A stretch of 64,000 bases of DNA, from the NCBI GenBank assembly GCA_934365195.1, contig CAKRNA010000006.1, forward strand, positions 93,570 to 157,569, written 5' to 3'. The translations under genes were made by a program, and so were the position numbers. Shown piece after piece: positions 35,311-44,006 of this stretch (within the stretch, counting starts at the first letter, position 1; each line of letters begins with the position of its first letter). Origin of the DNA: an uncultured Clostridia bacterium. GTDB lineage: Bacteria > Bacillota > Clostridia > Christensenellales > CAAEEZ01. Under the pieces are notes generated by a model, which did not search any database, was not told where the DNA came from, and was given only the letters and a program-made list of their open reading frames with translations.

Positions 35311-36504
35311 ATGATAAAACAAAATCTATGCGCAAAGTTTAACGAATTGCAAAAGGAATTACACTTCACAAGTTTTTCTATCTGCGCCTACGATAACGGA
35401 ATAGTCTACTACACCAAAGACGGCAAATCCGCCGGTGAAAAGCCTATTAAAGAGTTTGACAAGGGGCTAAGAGGTAAGGTAGTACAAAAGGTGTTTGGTA
35501 AAGGTAAGGCGAACGTCGTTGTGTTTTTCTATTCGCAAAATATCGAAAAATGCGCAGGTTTTGGCGGTATTCCCACCGCTCTTGACGACTACACCGAGAT
35601 GTTCGGTAAGAAGTTAAAGGTGGTTGAATGCGACGAAAAAAAGGTACTTAGGGCGCTAAACCGAAATAAAAGCATTATCGTAAAAGGTAAGTACTGCATT
35701 GCGCTTGCAAGGTCTATTGACGAGGCAGGCACTATGGCAAGAATTATCGACAAAAACGCTTTCGTCATTGCAAAATGTGAGGGCAAAACGGTAAAAATAA
35801 ACAAGATTGTAGCAAAAGGTATGAATATCGGCTACACCAAGTATTATTCCAAAGGCAACCAAGATAGAGTATGGGAAAAGGAAAAAACTCAGCCTATCAA
35901 CACCCTTAAGGACGTAAAAATCGAAATAGCGGATATTATAAATAGCGACAGAAGAATAGAGGCGCTTACGACGGCAAAAAAGGTGTACCAAGACGATTTT
36001 ACGCAAGGTACGTGGGGCAACGTGTCTATTAGGATAGACGACAAAACGCTGTACTGCACACCAAAGGCAATCGGCTACGGACTGCTTACCCCGGAGGACA
36101 TCGTAACGATGGATTTTAGGACGGTAACGCAAATTGCAGGGGACGTAAAAGCCACCAGCGAAAAGGGTATCCATTGCAGGATAATGAACGAGAAAAAGGA
36201 CGCATACGTTGTCGTTCACGCTCACCCAAGGTATAGTTCGGTGTTCTGCGCTAAGAATATGACCTTAGAGGTTTCTGAAGAAAACAGGGCGCTATTAGGC
36301 GATAAAGTGTATTGTTCAAAACACGCAATCCCTATGACGAAAAGGCTTGCGAATAACACCGTGGACGCTATGAACAAGAAAGCGGTGTTTATGGGTAATC
36401 ACGGCGTAGCGGTTTACGGCGAAAGCATCGAGGACGTATTCAACGTGCTTAACGCCCTTGAAAAAGAAACCAAATCGGCATTAAGCCACAAAAAAAGACA
36501 GTAG
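35311..36504 (+). CDS. Class II aldolase/adducin domain protein with a degenerate N-terminal half
   Basis: 397 residues. The C-terminal domain (about 212-390) is a class II aldolase/adducin fold: TWGNVSIRIDD phosphate loop, SEKGIHCRI (catalytic Glu), HAHP (H303, H305) and NHG (H364) zinc ligands. The N-terminal 190 residues contain a stretch (about 70-160) that parallels the second half of the same fold (VVFFYSQNIEKC ... IIVKGKYCIALARSIDEAGTMARII) but with no metal-binding His, so it may be a decayed duplicate. Related enzymes handle fuculose/ribulose phosphates or methylthioribulose phosphate; substrate unknown. AAGGGG site precedes ATG. Confidence 0.8.
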   Translation: MIKQNLCAKFNELQKELHFTSFSICAYDNGIVYYTKDGKSAGEKPIKEFDKGLRGKVVQKVFGKGKANVVVFFYSQNIEKCAGFGGIPTALDDYTEMFGKKLKVVECDEKKVLRALNRNKSIIVKGKYCIALARSIDEAGTMARIIDKNAFVIAKCEGKTVKINKIVAKGMNIGYTKYYSKGNQDRVWEKEKTQPINTLKDVKIEIADIINSDRRIEALTTAKKVYQDDFTQGTWGNVSIRIDDKTLYCTPKAIGYGLLTPEDIVTMDFRTVTQIAGDVKATSEKGIHCRIMNEKKDAYVVVHAHPRYSSVFCAKNMTLEVSEENRALLGDKVYCSKHAIPMTKRLANNTVDAMNKKAVFMGNHGVAVYGESIEDVFNVLNALEKETKSALSHKKRQ

Positions 36505-36545
36505 TTAATTTTGTCCAAAATTAATTCACTTATATACTCTCTCTT

Positions 36546-36572
36546 AAAAGCCTGCGTTTTGCAGGCTTTTAT
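36546..36572 (+). terminator. Terminator of the aldolase-like gene
   Basis: Stem AAAAGCCTGC / GCAGGCTTTT, loop GTTTT; short T-run. Confidence 0.85.
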
Positions 36573-36778
36573 CCTATAATTTTTTGGTAATTAAAGCGAA
36601 AAATATGGTAAATCTTAGAAAAAAGGAGATAAAAGAATAACGAAAAAAGAAAAGGGATAAGAAAGAGAAAAGAGGAGGGGAATTTTGGAAAGAAATAGGA
36701 TAAAAAGAGACAAAATGCTACAAAAAGGTAGGCATTTTTGGGGGAAAATGGTACAATATAAATAGTAGGAGAGATAAT

Positions 36779-37285
36779 ATGAAAGTTAAATTTGAAGTAG
36801 TAGAAGGCGACATTTTAAATCAAGTAAACTGGGCTGACGCTATTGTGAATTGCGCAAACTCAATGATGATTCACGGCGGTGGAATATGCGGCACTATTTT
36901 CGAGGCGGCAGGCAAGGAACTAGACAAGGAATGTAAGGAATTTAGGGGCAGAAACGTAGGCGACGCTATCCTTACAAGCGGCTACAATATCCCTACAAAA
37001 ATCATACATGCAGTAGGTCCGAGATACGATAACAGCGGCTACGACACGGGAGATATACTATTAAAAACCTATCAAAACGTAATAAAAGTTGCTGAGGGAA
37101 ACGGTATTGAAAAGGTTGCTTTTCCGCTAATTTCCAGCGGTATTTATAGGTATCCGCTACCGCTTGCGTCACAAGTGGCAACCGATTATTTAAAAAATTT
37201 GGAGTCTGAGGTAGTTAAGGAAGTAAGGCTGGTACTATTTAACAGAGTGTACTACTTGCTATGTAGGGAACTTGCAAACAATTAA
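36779..37285 (+). CDS. Macro domain protein (ADP-ribose-1''-phosphate/O-acetyl-ADP-ribose processing type)
   Basis: 168 residues, a single macro domain: GDI (10-12), ADAIVNCANSMMIHGGGICGTIF (about 19-41, with N-x-x-N and the GGG-I/V loop), HAVGP (about 78-82) and ISSGIYRYPL (about 119-128). Binds or hydrolyses ADP-ribose derivatives or removes ADP-ribose from macromolecules. AGGAGA upstream of ATG; an extended -10 TGG-TACAAT lies near 36749-36757. Stands alone; no ADP-ribosyltransferase is visible nearby. Confidence 0.93.
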   Translation: MKVKFEVVEGDILNQVNWADAIVNCANSMMIHGGGICGTIFEAAGKELDKECKEFRGRNVGDAILTSGYNIPTKIIHAVGPRYDNSGYDTGDILLKTYQNVIKVAEGNGIEKVAFPLISSGIYRYPLPLASQVATDYLKNLESEVVKEVRLVLFNRVYYLLCRELANN

Positions 37286-37621
37286 AAACTGCTAAACCAA
37301 CCTAATTTTAATAAGGTTTTTGCTTAGAAAAACTACTAAAAACTGCAATCGCTATTTAAAATTTGGATATGACAATACCCAAAAAACAATAGCGATAAAG
37401 GTAATTTGCAAAAAAATAGAATAACGAAAAGAGCAAATACCTAACCAAAACTTGCGAAATAATAGTGAAAAATAAGTATAATCATAAAAGAAAAGTTGCA
37501 AAAAACAGCATAATGCAGAAAGCAAAAGTATAAAAAGTTACAAAAAATAGCGTAATAAAAGAGCAAAAACAATAATAAAAATAGCGAAAAAATGGCTAAA
37601 TAAAGAAAATAATAAAAACAC
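37286..37621. other. A-rich non-coding region
   Basis: About 335 bases dominated by A/G on the plus strand (runs of AATAAAAA, GCAAAA, GCGAAA words). No open frame with a ribosome binding site; the minus frame 37441-37623 is a Phe/Tyr-rich antisense artefact. Confidence 0.5.
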
Positions 37622-37650
37622 AAAACCTCGCAAAAAGCGAGGTTTTTCTT
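37622..37650. terminator. Bidirectional terminator between macro-domain gene and mgsA
   Basis: Stem AAAACCTCGC / GCGAGGTTTT with AAAAA loop between convergent genes. Confidence 0.85.
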
Positions 37651-37705
37651 CTAATTTTAACCGATAAACCCTTGATTGTGTCAAAATAAGCGCATTTTAA
37701 ATAGT

Positions 37706-38098
37706 TTATTCAAATACGTTTTGAGGGAAGTTATTAGTTTCTAGCGCCTTTAACATAATCTCCGCACTTTTTAGGTTTGTTGCAAGCGGAATGTTTTGAA
37801 CGTCGCAAAGTCGTAGTAGCGCAGATACGTCAGGCTCGTGAGGTTGGGCAGTAAGCGGATCACGTAGGAAAATAATAAGGTCTAGTTTGCCTTCTGCTAC
37901 CATAGAGCCTATTTGTTGGTCGCCGCCTAGCGGACCGCTTTTCATACGGGTGATGTTTAGCCCCGTTTCCCCCATAATTAGAGTACCGGTCGTGCCCGTT
38001 GCGAATAGTTCGTGCTTTGCCAAAACGTCTTTATGTTTTATAGCAAGTTTAATAATATCCCCTTTCTTTTTGTCGTGTGCTATTAGTGCAATTCTCAT
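37706..38098 (-). CDS. mgsA: Methylglyoxal synthase
   Basis: 130 residues. [10 protein letters not shown] (2-11), [10 protein letters not shown] (about 52), the active-site [10 protein letters not shown] (about 75-84) and the [17 protein letters not shown] segment with the catalytic Asp and His. Converts dihydroxyacetone phosphate to methylglyoxal, bypassing lower glycolysis when phosphate is short. Full family length. AAGGAGAC site and its own promoter upstream. Confidence 0.97.
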   Translation of the reverse strand: MRIALIAHDKKKGDIIKLAIKHKDVLAKHELFATGTTGTLIMGETGLNITRMKSGPLGGDQQIGSMVAEGKLDLIIFLRDPLTAQPHEPDVSALLRLCDVQNIPLATNLKSAEIMLKALETNNFPQNVFE

Positions 38099-38118
38099 AT
38101 TTAAGTCTCCTTGATTAA

Positions 38119-38147
38119 ATTATAGCAAATATAAAGTTTGGGTGCAA
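38119..38147 (-). promoter_or_regulatory. Promoter of mgsA
   Basis: Minus-strand TTGCAC (38147-38142), 17-base spacer, TATAAT (38124-38119). Confidence 0.75.
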
Positions 38148-38232
38148 TGGTATTTCGTTTATAATTAGCCATATTTTGCAAATAATAAGTGAAAAAAAAT
38201 TCAAAAAGTTTGCAAAAAACGATAAATACGTG

Positions 38233-38261
38233 TTGTTTATGATATTTTATTATAGTATAAT
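38233..38261 (+). promoter_or_regulatory. Promoter of the PlsC-like gene, start-proximal
   Basis: TTGTTT (38233-38238), 17-base spacer, TATAAT (38256-38261). The -10 ends six bases before ATG 38268, predicting a leaderless mRNA. Confidence 0.6.
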
Positions 38262-38267
38262 GTGTTT

Positions 38268-39068
38268 ATGATTAGAAAGTGGTGTAATAAAGTTTATTAC
38301 AAAATTTGTAGGGGAATAGCAAGAATAATATTCCCCAAAAGGAAAATGGACTACGCAGTTTTGCCCGAAGAAAACGAGGCAAGCGTTTTTGTGTGTAATC
38401 ACTCAGGTGCGATAGGTCCTGTGAATATGACGTTGTACTTCGACAGACCTGCACGGCCGTGGATAGTGGAGTACATACTTGACAAGGAAGTGTCGGCAAA
38501 CTTTGTTTTTCACGACTTCTTTTTTGCTCGTAGTAAAAAGTGCAAGTGGTTTTGGCGAGGGCTGGCAAGAGTGGTATCGTTTTTCCTTCGCCCGCTACTA
38601 GAAATGCAAAATGCGATACACGTTTTTAAGGCAAGCGCAAAGGCAAGGCAAACGTTTGACGAAAGCGTGGAGGCTTTAAAAAGTGGCAGTAACGTAATCA
38701 TTTTCCCGGAGTGCCCGAACAAGTACTCCAAGTATATTTGCGAACTGTACGACGGCTTTGTAATGATAGGCAAATATCTTTACGAGGAGACGGGTAAGAT
38801 ACTTAAATTCTACCCTGTGTACGTGCCACCGCAACTTAAAACGATAAACGTTGGCGAGCCGATTAGTTATAATCCGTCGCTTTCGCCTAAGGAAAACAGG
38901 CATATTATTGCTAACTACTTAAAAGAGCAAATAAATATAATTGCCGAAAATTTGCCAAAGCATAAGCCGATACCCTTCTTGACGGAGGACTTTTACAATT
39001 ACTACGGCGAATTTATCGACAATATGGACGAATACTGGCAATTTGTAAATCAAAAACACTCTGATTAA
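38268..39068 (+). CDS. PlsC-like (lysophospholipid acyltransferase-fold) protein with altered motif I
   Basis: 266 residues from ATG 38268; the upstream GTG at 38262 overlaps the -10. A core resembling the PlsC/LPLAT fold: VFVCNHSGAIGP (about 41-52) at the position of motif I, FKASAKARQTFDESVEALKSGSNVIIFPECPN with FPEC at the position of motif III (FPEG). The usual H-x4-D is not kept: no Asp four residues after the His, which could mean loss of catalysis or a different mechanism. No signal peptide; an amphipathic N-terminal helix may bind membrane. The next gene starts 17 bases later. Confidence 0.65.
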   Translation: MIRKWCNKVYYKICRGIARIIFPKRKMDYAVLPEENEASVFVCNHSGAIGPVNMTLYFDRPARPWIVEYILDKEVSANFVFHDFFFARSKKCKWFWRGLARVVSFFLRPLLEMQNAIHVFKASAKARQTFDESVEALKSGSNVIIFPECPNKYSKYICELYDGFVMIGKYLYEETGKILKFYPVYVPPQLKTINVGEPISYNPSLSPKENRHIIANYLKEQINIIAENLPKHKPIPFLTEDFYNYYGEFIDNMDEYWQFVNQKHSD

Positions 39069-39085
39069 ACGAAAGGAGGAGAGTC

Positions 39086-40330
39086 TTGGGTAATATTCAA
39101 TCTATTTTAGCGGCTATTTTTACGGGCGTACCCGTGCTGATTTTGGTAATAGCAATAGCACGCTACAATATTTACAACAAGCATAACGTACTACTACACG
39201 TATTTGGAATATTAACCATTTTGGCAGGCAGCGTTATGACCGGCGAAAAGATATGCCAAATTATTTCTCCCGAGGGCTTTTTGGGGTACTCTGGCGGAAT
39301 GCTTTGTTTTGCAAGTTTTATTACCTTGCTGCTTGCTTATGCCATTGCCGTGAACGTATTTATGGAAATACAACTAAAAGACGACAACAGACCTGCCATT
39401 TTAGGCACCTCGATTCTTGCGTTTGCAGGGTTTGTTTTCTATGCCGTTAACTCTATTCTAAACGTGATAGGCTACGGAATCGTAGTGGAATACTGCGTGT
39501 ACATAGTGGTGATGCTGTGTGCTTTCGGTATCTCTGGCGAAAGGAAAAAGTTGAAGAGGTATTGCAGAAAAAACAGCATTGAGTACGACGTTTTGACCAG
39601 CAGAAAAAAGGACGATATCGACTATAACGTGTACTGGGTAAACGTGGAAAAGGCAATACAAGAAAGAAGAGATTTGGTATTTAGCAAGGCTGCTTACAAT
39701 AGATTAAAGGACGACTTGCCGGAGGGCGAAATAAAACTTGACGACCTTGAAGAAAAATTAGAGGACTTGTACAAAGGACTGTCAAAGCGTGACCTTAAAA
39801 AGATGAGCAAGGACGACAAGAAGGAGCAAAAATTAGAGGAAAAGCAGGAAAAACGCAACAAGAAAGAGGAAAAGAAACATAAAAAAGAGAGCGCTAAAAA
39901 TATCGAGGACGGGGTGATTTTGCCGCCTATCCAAAGCGATATAACGGGCGTAAACGAAACAAAGGAGCACGGTAGTGAGCCAACCGAAAGCGATACCCCT
40001 ACTAGCGAAGCAGTAGAAAGTGCTATTGTAAAAGTAGAAAACGCCGAAAGCGAGGCTGCTACTGAAAACGAGGATAGCGTAACTAATAGCGAAAACAACG
40101 AGGCAAGTGGAGAGGATAACGGCGAAAAAACCGCTATGGCTAACGAAGTTAGCGAGCCTACTATAAAAAGCGAAGAAACTGAAAATAAAGAAGGCGTAAA
40201 TAAAGAAACGGACAAAAATAGCGCACTTATCGAGGAGGAAAACGACCTGTTTAGAGGCGTTGAGTTTGTGGAAATAGGCGAGGATAATGCTGCCGATACC
40301 GAAAGCGAGGTGAACAATGCAAAAGTGTAA
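39086..40330 (+). CDS. Multi-pass membrane protein with long charged tail, unknown
   Basis: 414 residues from a TTG start directly after a strong AAAGGAGGAG site. Five hydrophobic helices fill residues about 5-150, then a basic linker, a coiled-coil-like K/E region (about 225-270) and a very acidic Ser/Thr/Glu low-complexity tail to the end. I do not recognise the family. It overlaps the zinc-ribbon protein gene by 14 bases, and both share acidic low-complexity segments, suggesting the two products work together. Confidence 0.72.
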   Translation: MGNIQSILAAIFTGVPVLILVIAIARYNIYNKHNVLLHVFGILTILAGSVMTGEKICQIISPEGFLGYSGGMLCFASFITLLLAYAIAVNVFMEIQLKDDNRPAILGTSILAFAGFVFYAVNSILNVIGYGIVVEYCVYIVVMLCAFGISGERKKLKRYCRKNSIEYDVLTSRKKDDIDYNVYWVNVEKAIQERRDLVFSKAAYNRLKDDLPEGEIKLDDLEEKLEDLYKGLSKRDLKKMSKDDKKEQKLEEKQEKRNKKEEKKHKKESAKNIEDGVILPPIQSDITGVNETKEHGSEPTESDTPTSEAVESAIVKVENAESEAATENEDSVTNSENNEASGEDNGEKTAMANEVSEPTIKSEETENKEGVNKETDKNSALIEEENDLFRGVEFVEIGEDNAADTESEVNNAKV

Positions 40331-41339
40331 ATATTGTTCAAGAGAATTCGAGGGGAAATTCTGCCCGTACTGTGGCAGGAGCGTAATCGACGGTAGCACT
40401 AATCCGCTTAACGACGTTGAGCCTATCGAAGAAAAGGCAAGCGTAGTAATTCCCGTTGTAAGTAGCGTAATAAATAAGCCCGTGGCTGACGTAGACATAG
40501 ATAAAAGCCAAGAACAAGGAAGTCAGCCTAGTGAGGAAACATTAACCTGTAGTACTGAAATAGATGCTAGCAAGGAGAATGCGCTGGCAGGTGCAGAGGC
40601 TAACAAAAGCGATGGAACTATTAGCGAGGAAATTGAGAATAACGAAAACGCAGCCGAAAACGTGGCGGCAGAGGGAAATGCCGAGGACGAACCCGTAAAA
40701 GAGGAAAACGCAAAGAGGAAGAAAGACAAAAACAAGCCTATAAGCGTGATGAAAAACGGCGCAAAAATCGTGGTTAGGAAAAGTTATAAAAAGCGAGGAA
40801 TATTAGTAGGGCTTATGCTTGCCGTGATGGTGGTTGCGATGGTGATAGTAACGGGCGTACTATTTGCTCCTGCTTACTCAACCTACTGGATAAACACTTT
40901 TGACGTATCTACCGAAAGCCTTGCTTCTATGGAGCAACGTTTTGGAAAGAGCGTGGAGCAAGCGGGCAATAGATATATTTGGGTAAAAGGCTGCAAAACC
41001 ATGGAGCAAGTTGTTCAGAAGGTGGAAAAAGGCGAAAAACCCGAAACTATTATAGTGTCCGTAAAGGACGGCAAGGTGATGACTTTTAACTACTTAAAAA
41101 GTTATGACGGGCAAGAGATAAAGAGCATTAAGTTCTCCAAAACTACCGTAAAAAGTCAAAGCGAACTGGACAAAATCACTTACGTTGCCTTCTTTAATGA
41201 CGGTAGCGTGGCAAAAGGCTATATCGGTGGCTGCGAGGCTAGGGAAAATCAAATAGATTTTGAAAACTACAAGGGCGAAACGGTGTACGAGTTTAGCGAC
41301 GGATTACACGCATATTCCGTTAAACTTACCATTGTGTAA
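40317..41339 (+). CDS. Zinc-ribbon membrane protein with acidic linker, unknown
   Basis: 340 residues. An N-terminal zinc ribbon (C4-x2-C7 ... C16-x2-C19, in KCKYC and FCPYCG), an acidic linker (about 30-140), one membrane helix at about 161-184, and a C-terminal extracytoplasmic domain of about 155 residues with alternating beta/alpha pattern (FDVSTESLASMEQRFGKS, TIIVSVKDGKVMTFNYLKS). The ribbon would be cytoplasmic. GCGAGGTG site inside the preceding gene; overlap of 14 bases. Unrecognised family. Confidence 0.72.
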   Translation: MQKCKYCSREFEGKFCPYCGRSVIDGSTNPLNDVEPIEEKASVVIPVVSSVINKPVADVDIDKSQEQGSQPSEETLTCSTEIDASKENALAGAEANKSDGTISEEIENNENAAENVAAEGNAEDEPVKEENAKRKKDKNKPISVMKNGAKIVVRKSYKKRGILVGLMLAVMVVAMVIVTGVLFAPAYSTYWINTFDVSTESLASMEQRFGKSVEQAGNRYIWVKGCKTMEQVVQKVEKGEKPETIIVSVKDGKVMTFNYLKSYDGQEIKSIKFSKTTVKSQSELDKITYVAFFNDGSVAKGYIGGCEARENQIDFENYKGETVYEFSDGLHAYSVKLTIV

Positions 41340-41341
41340 TT

Positions 41342-41374
41342 TGGAAAGGTTATTACTACGTAATAGCCTTTTTG
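41342..41374 (+). terminator. Terminator after the zinc-ribbon gene
   Basis: Stem AAAGGTTATTAC / GTAATAGCCTTT (one G-U-type mismatch) and T-run, abutting the feoA -35 box. Confidence 0.82.
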
Positions 41375-41375
41375 T

Positions 41376-41405
41376 TTGACATTTTTCATAGCGTTGTGCT
41401 ACACT
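41376..41405 (+). promoter_or_regulatory. Promoter of feoAB
   Basis: TTGACA (41376-41381), 18-base spacer, weak -10 TACACT (41400-41405). No classical Fur box was recognised. Confidence 0.6.
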
Positions 41406-41426
41406 TACAAGGCTTATGGAGGCAAT

Positions 41427-41651
41427 ATGACTTTAGATAAATTGCAAGTTGGAAAAAGTGCAAGAATAACAAAAGTTGGCGGAGAGGGTGCGCTAAGGCT
41501 AAGGCTACTTGATATGGGGCTAATTCCTAGGACGATTGTATCCGTTATCAAAAAAGCACCTATGGGTGATCCTATCGAGTTGTCGCTTAGGGGCTACGAA
41601 CTGTCGATAAGGCTTGAAAGCGCCAAGGATATAGAGGTGGAAGAGATATGA
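41427..41651 (+). CDS. feoA: Ferrous iron transport accessory protein FeoA
   Basis: 74 residues from the ATG after GGAGGC; the frame upstream of it is the promoter. SH3-like FeoA domain: GKSARITKVGGEGALRLRLLDMGLIPRTIVSVIKKAPMGDPIELSLRGYELSIRLESA. Thought to interact with FeoB at the membrane. Overlaps feoB by 4 bases (ATGA). Confidence 0.94.
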   Translation: MTLDKLQVGKSARITKVGGEGALRLRLLDMGLIPRTIVSVIKKAPMGDPIELSLRGYELSIRLESAKDIEVEEI

Positions 41652-43804
41652 AATACGCATTAGTAGGCAATCAAAACTGTGGCAAAACCACCTTGTTCAA
41701 TCAACTGACGGGCTCTAATCAGCACGTGGGGAACTTCCCCGGCGTTACCGTTGACCAAAAGGTAGGCGTGATTAAGGACCTTAAAGATAGCACTATCGTG
41801 GATTTGCCGGGCATATATTCAATCCGTCCGTATTCTAGCGAGGAGATTGTAACTAGGGATTTTATTATAAAACAAAAGCCCGACGCTATCGTCAATATCG
41901 TAGATGCGACAAATATTGAAAGAAACCTATATCTTACCTTGCAACTACTAGAAATGAGGCTGCCTATGGTGATAGCGCTTAATATGATGGACGAGGTAGA
42001 AAACAACGGCGGCTCAATAGACGTGCAAAAACTAAGCGACGAATTAGGCGTTGCGGTAGTACCTATTAGTGCGGCAAAAAAGCAAGGCTTAGACGACCTT
42101 ATCAAAACGATGCACGAGGTTGCCACCAAGAAGATTTTGCCCGCAAAACTGGACTTTTGCTCGGGGGCGGTGCACCGTTCAATCCACTCGGTTTGCCATA
42201 TTATAGAGGACCACGCAGAGTCCTGTAATTTGTCGCCAAGGTTCGTTGCGTCCAGCGTAATTCAAGGCGACGAGGACATAATTGCCGAACTAAACCTTGA
42301 CGAAAACGAAAAAGAACTAATCGAGCACACTATCGTTCAAATGGAAAAGGAAATGGACCTTGACCGTAACGAAGCGCTTGCAGATATGCGCTACACCTTT
42401 ATTGAAAAAGCGGTGCAAGGCGCAGTAAAGAAAAAAACGAAGAAAAATAAAGAGAGAATACGTAGCGAAAAGATAGACAAAGTGCTGACAAATAAGTGGC
42501 TTGCAATACCGGTGTTCGTGGGCATAATGCTACTGATTTTCTACCTATCGTTTGATTTAATCGGCGGAACGCTATCGAACCTACTTGGAAAGGGAATAGA
42601 CGAACTAGGCGAGATTACGGCTAGCGCAATGCAGTCTGCGGGAATTAACCCCGTGGTAACCAGCCTCGTTGTAAACGGCATTTTCTCAGGGGTAGGCAGC
42701 GTGCTAAGTTTCTTGCCGGTAATCGTAATATTATTCTTCTTTTTGTCAATTCTTGAAGATACGGGATATATGGCAAGAATAGCGTTCGTTATGGACAAAC
42801 TGCTTAGGAAAATCGGCTTGTCGGGAAGAAGTATCGTGCCTATGCTTATCGGCTTTGGCTGTTCGGTTCCTGCCGTTATGAGCACGAGGACGCTATCTAG
42901 TAATAGGGATAGAAAAATGACGATTTTTCTTACTCCGTACATGAGTTGCTCGGCGAAAATCCCTATCTATTCGGTGTTTACAATGGCGTTTTTCCCGTCA
43001 CATAGGGCGCTTGTTATGATGGGGCTATACCTAATGGGAATAGTGGTGGGAATACTAATTTCCTTAACCTTTAAAAATACTTTTTACAAGGGCAACCCAA
43101 CGCCGTTTTTAATGGAATTGCCAAACTACCGTATGCCTAGCGTAAAAAGTGTACTATTACTAATGTGGGAAAAGGCAAAGGACTTTATCAAAAAAGCCTT
43201 CACCGTAATTTTCTTAGCGTCGCTTGTAATTTGGTTCTTGCAGACCTTCGATTACAAGTTCAACGTGGTAAGTAGTATCGACCAAAGTTTCTTAGGAATT
43301 ATAGGCAGATGGCTTGCTCCTATCTTCTATCCGCTTGGCATAAACGACTGGAGGGTAAGCACCTCGCTAATTGCAGGTATCTCGGCAAAAGAGGCGGTGG
43401 TTAGCACGCTTGCGGTTTTAATGGGGACTAGCGCCTCTGAACTAAGCATAGTGCTTGGTGCGGCGTTTACACCGCTTACGGCGTTTGCGTTTTTGGTGTT
43501 CACCTTACTTTACACGCCTTGCATTGCAGCCGTTGCCACAATCGGCAAAGAGTTAGGCAGCGGGTGGTGGACGCTTGCCGTAATCGTATTTCAATGCCTT
43601 GTTGCATGGGTGGTAAGTTTTATTACTTATAGGCTGGGCTTACTGTTTACGGGCAGCGGGCTAAAAACATTGGATTATATCGTAATCACCGTGATACTTG
43701 TGCTGGCTATTATCGTGGCGTCTTATATGGTGTACAAAAAGAAAAAGGGCGAGGTCGGTTGTAACGGGTCTTGCGCAACGTGTAAAAAATCATGCAAAAA
43801 ATAG
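41648..43804 (+). CDS. feoB: Ferrous iron transporter FeoB
   Basis: 718 residues. The N-terminal G domain has GNQNCGKTTLFNQLTG (7-22), G3 DLPG and NMMDE at the G4 position; GDI-like helical region follows, then gate-type membrane segments from about residue 285 with the paired gate motifs (GCSVPAVMSTRTL, and a second near GISAKEAVVSTLAV). Takes up Fe2+. The extreme C-terminus is Cys-rich (GCNGSCATCKKSC), as in many clostridial FeoB proteins, and may substitute for FeoC as a metal or redox element. Confidence 0.96.
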   Translation: MKYALVGNQNCGKTTLFNQLTGSNQHVGNFPGVTVDQKVGVIKDLKDSTIVDLPGIYSIRPYSSEEIVTRDFIIKQKPDAIVNIVDATNIERNLYLTLQLLEMRLPMVIALNMMDEVENNGGSIDVQKLSDELGVAVVPISAAKKQGLDDLIKTMHEVATKKILPAKLDFCSGAVHRSIHSVCHIIEDHAESCNLSPRFVASSVIQGDEDIIAELNLDENEKELIEHTIVQMEKEMDLDRNEALADMRYTFIEKAVQGAVKKKTKKNKERIRSEKIDKVLTNKWLAIPVFVGIMLLIFYLSFDLIGGTLSNLLGKGIDELGEITASAMQSAGINPVVTSLVVNGIFSGVGSVLSFLPVIVILFFFLSILEDTGYMARIAFVMDKLLRKIGLSGRSIVPMLIGFGCSVPAVMSTRTLSSNRDRKMTIFLTPYMSCSAKIPIYSVFTMAFFPSHRALVMMGLYLMGIVVGILISLTFKNTFYKGNPTPFLMELPNYRMPSVKSVLLLMWEKAKDFIKKAFTVIFLASLVIWFLQTFDYKFNVVSSIDQSFLGIIGRWLAPIFYPLGINDWRVSTSLIAGISAKEAVVSTLAVLMGTSASELSIVLGAAFTPLTAFAFLVFTLLYTPCIAAVATIGKELGSGWWTLAVIVFQCLVAWVVSFITYRLGLLFTGSGLKTLDYIVITVILVLAIIVASYMVYKKKKGEVGCNGSCATCKKSCKK

Positions 43805-43812
43805 AAGGAAAA

Positions 43813-43841
43813 TAATTCGCTCTTATGGGCGAATTTTTTTA
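43813..43841 (+). terminator. Terminator of feoAB
   Basis: Stem AATTCGC / GCGAATT with T-run of seven. Confidence 0.88.
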
Positions 43842-44006
43842 TATTTCCGTGTTATAATAACCTTACGAAGTAATTAGTACTAATTGCTTTAAACGGGGAA
43901 TAAAATAGGCGTAATAAAACGTGAAAATACCTACAAAATAGCAAAAACGCAGGTTTACACCGCAAAATGCGAATATAAAGTTGCGAAATTGCAATATGAG
44001 GCGAAT

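Noticed and set aside
39694..40498. Long minus-strand frames of 215 and 221 codons
   Set aside because: Antisense of the acidic Ser/Glu-rich tails of the 39086 and 40317 genes; composition is Ser/Phe/Leu-dominated and there is no ribosome binding site.
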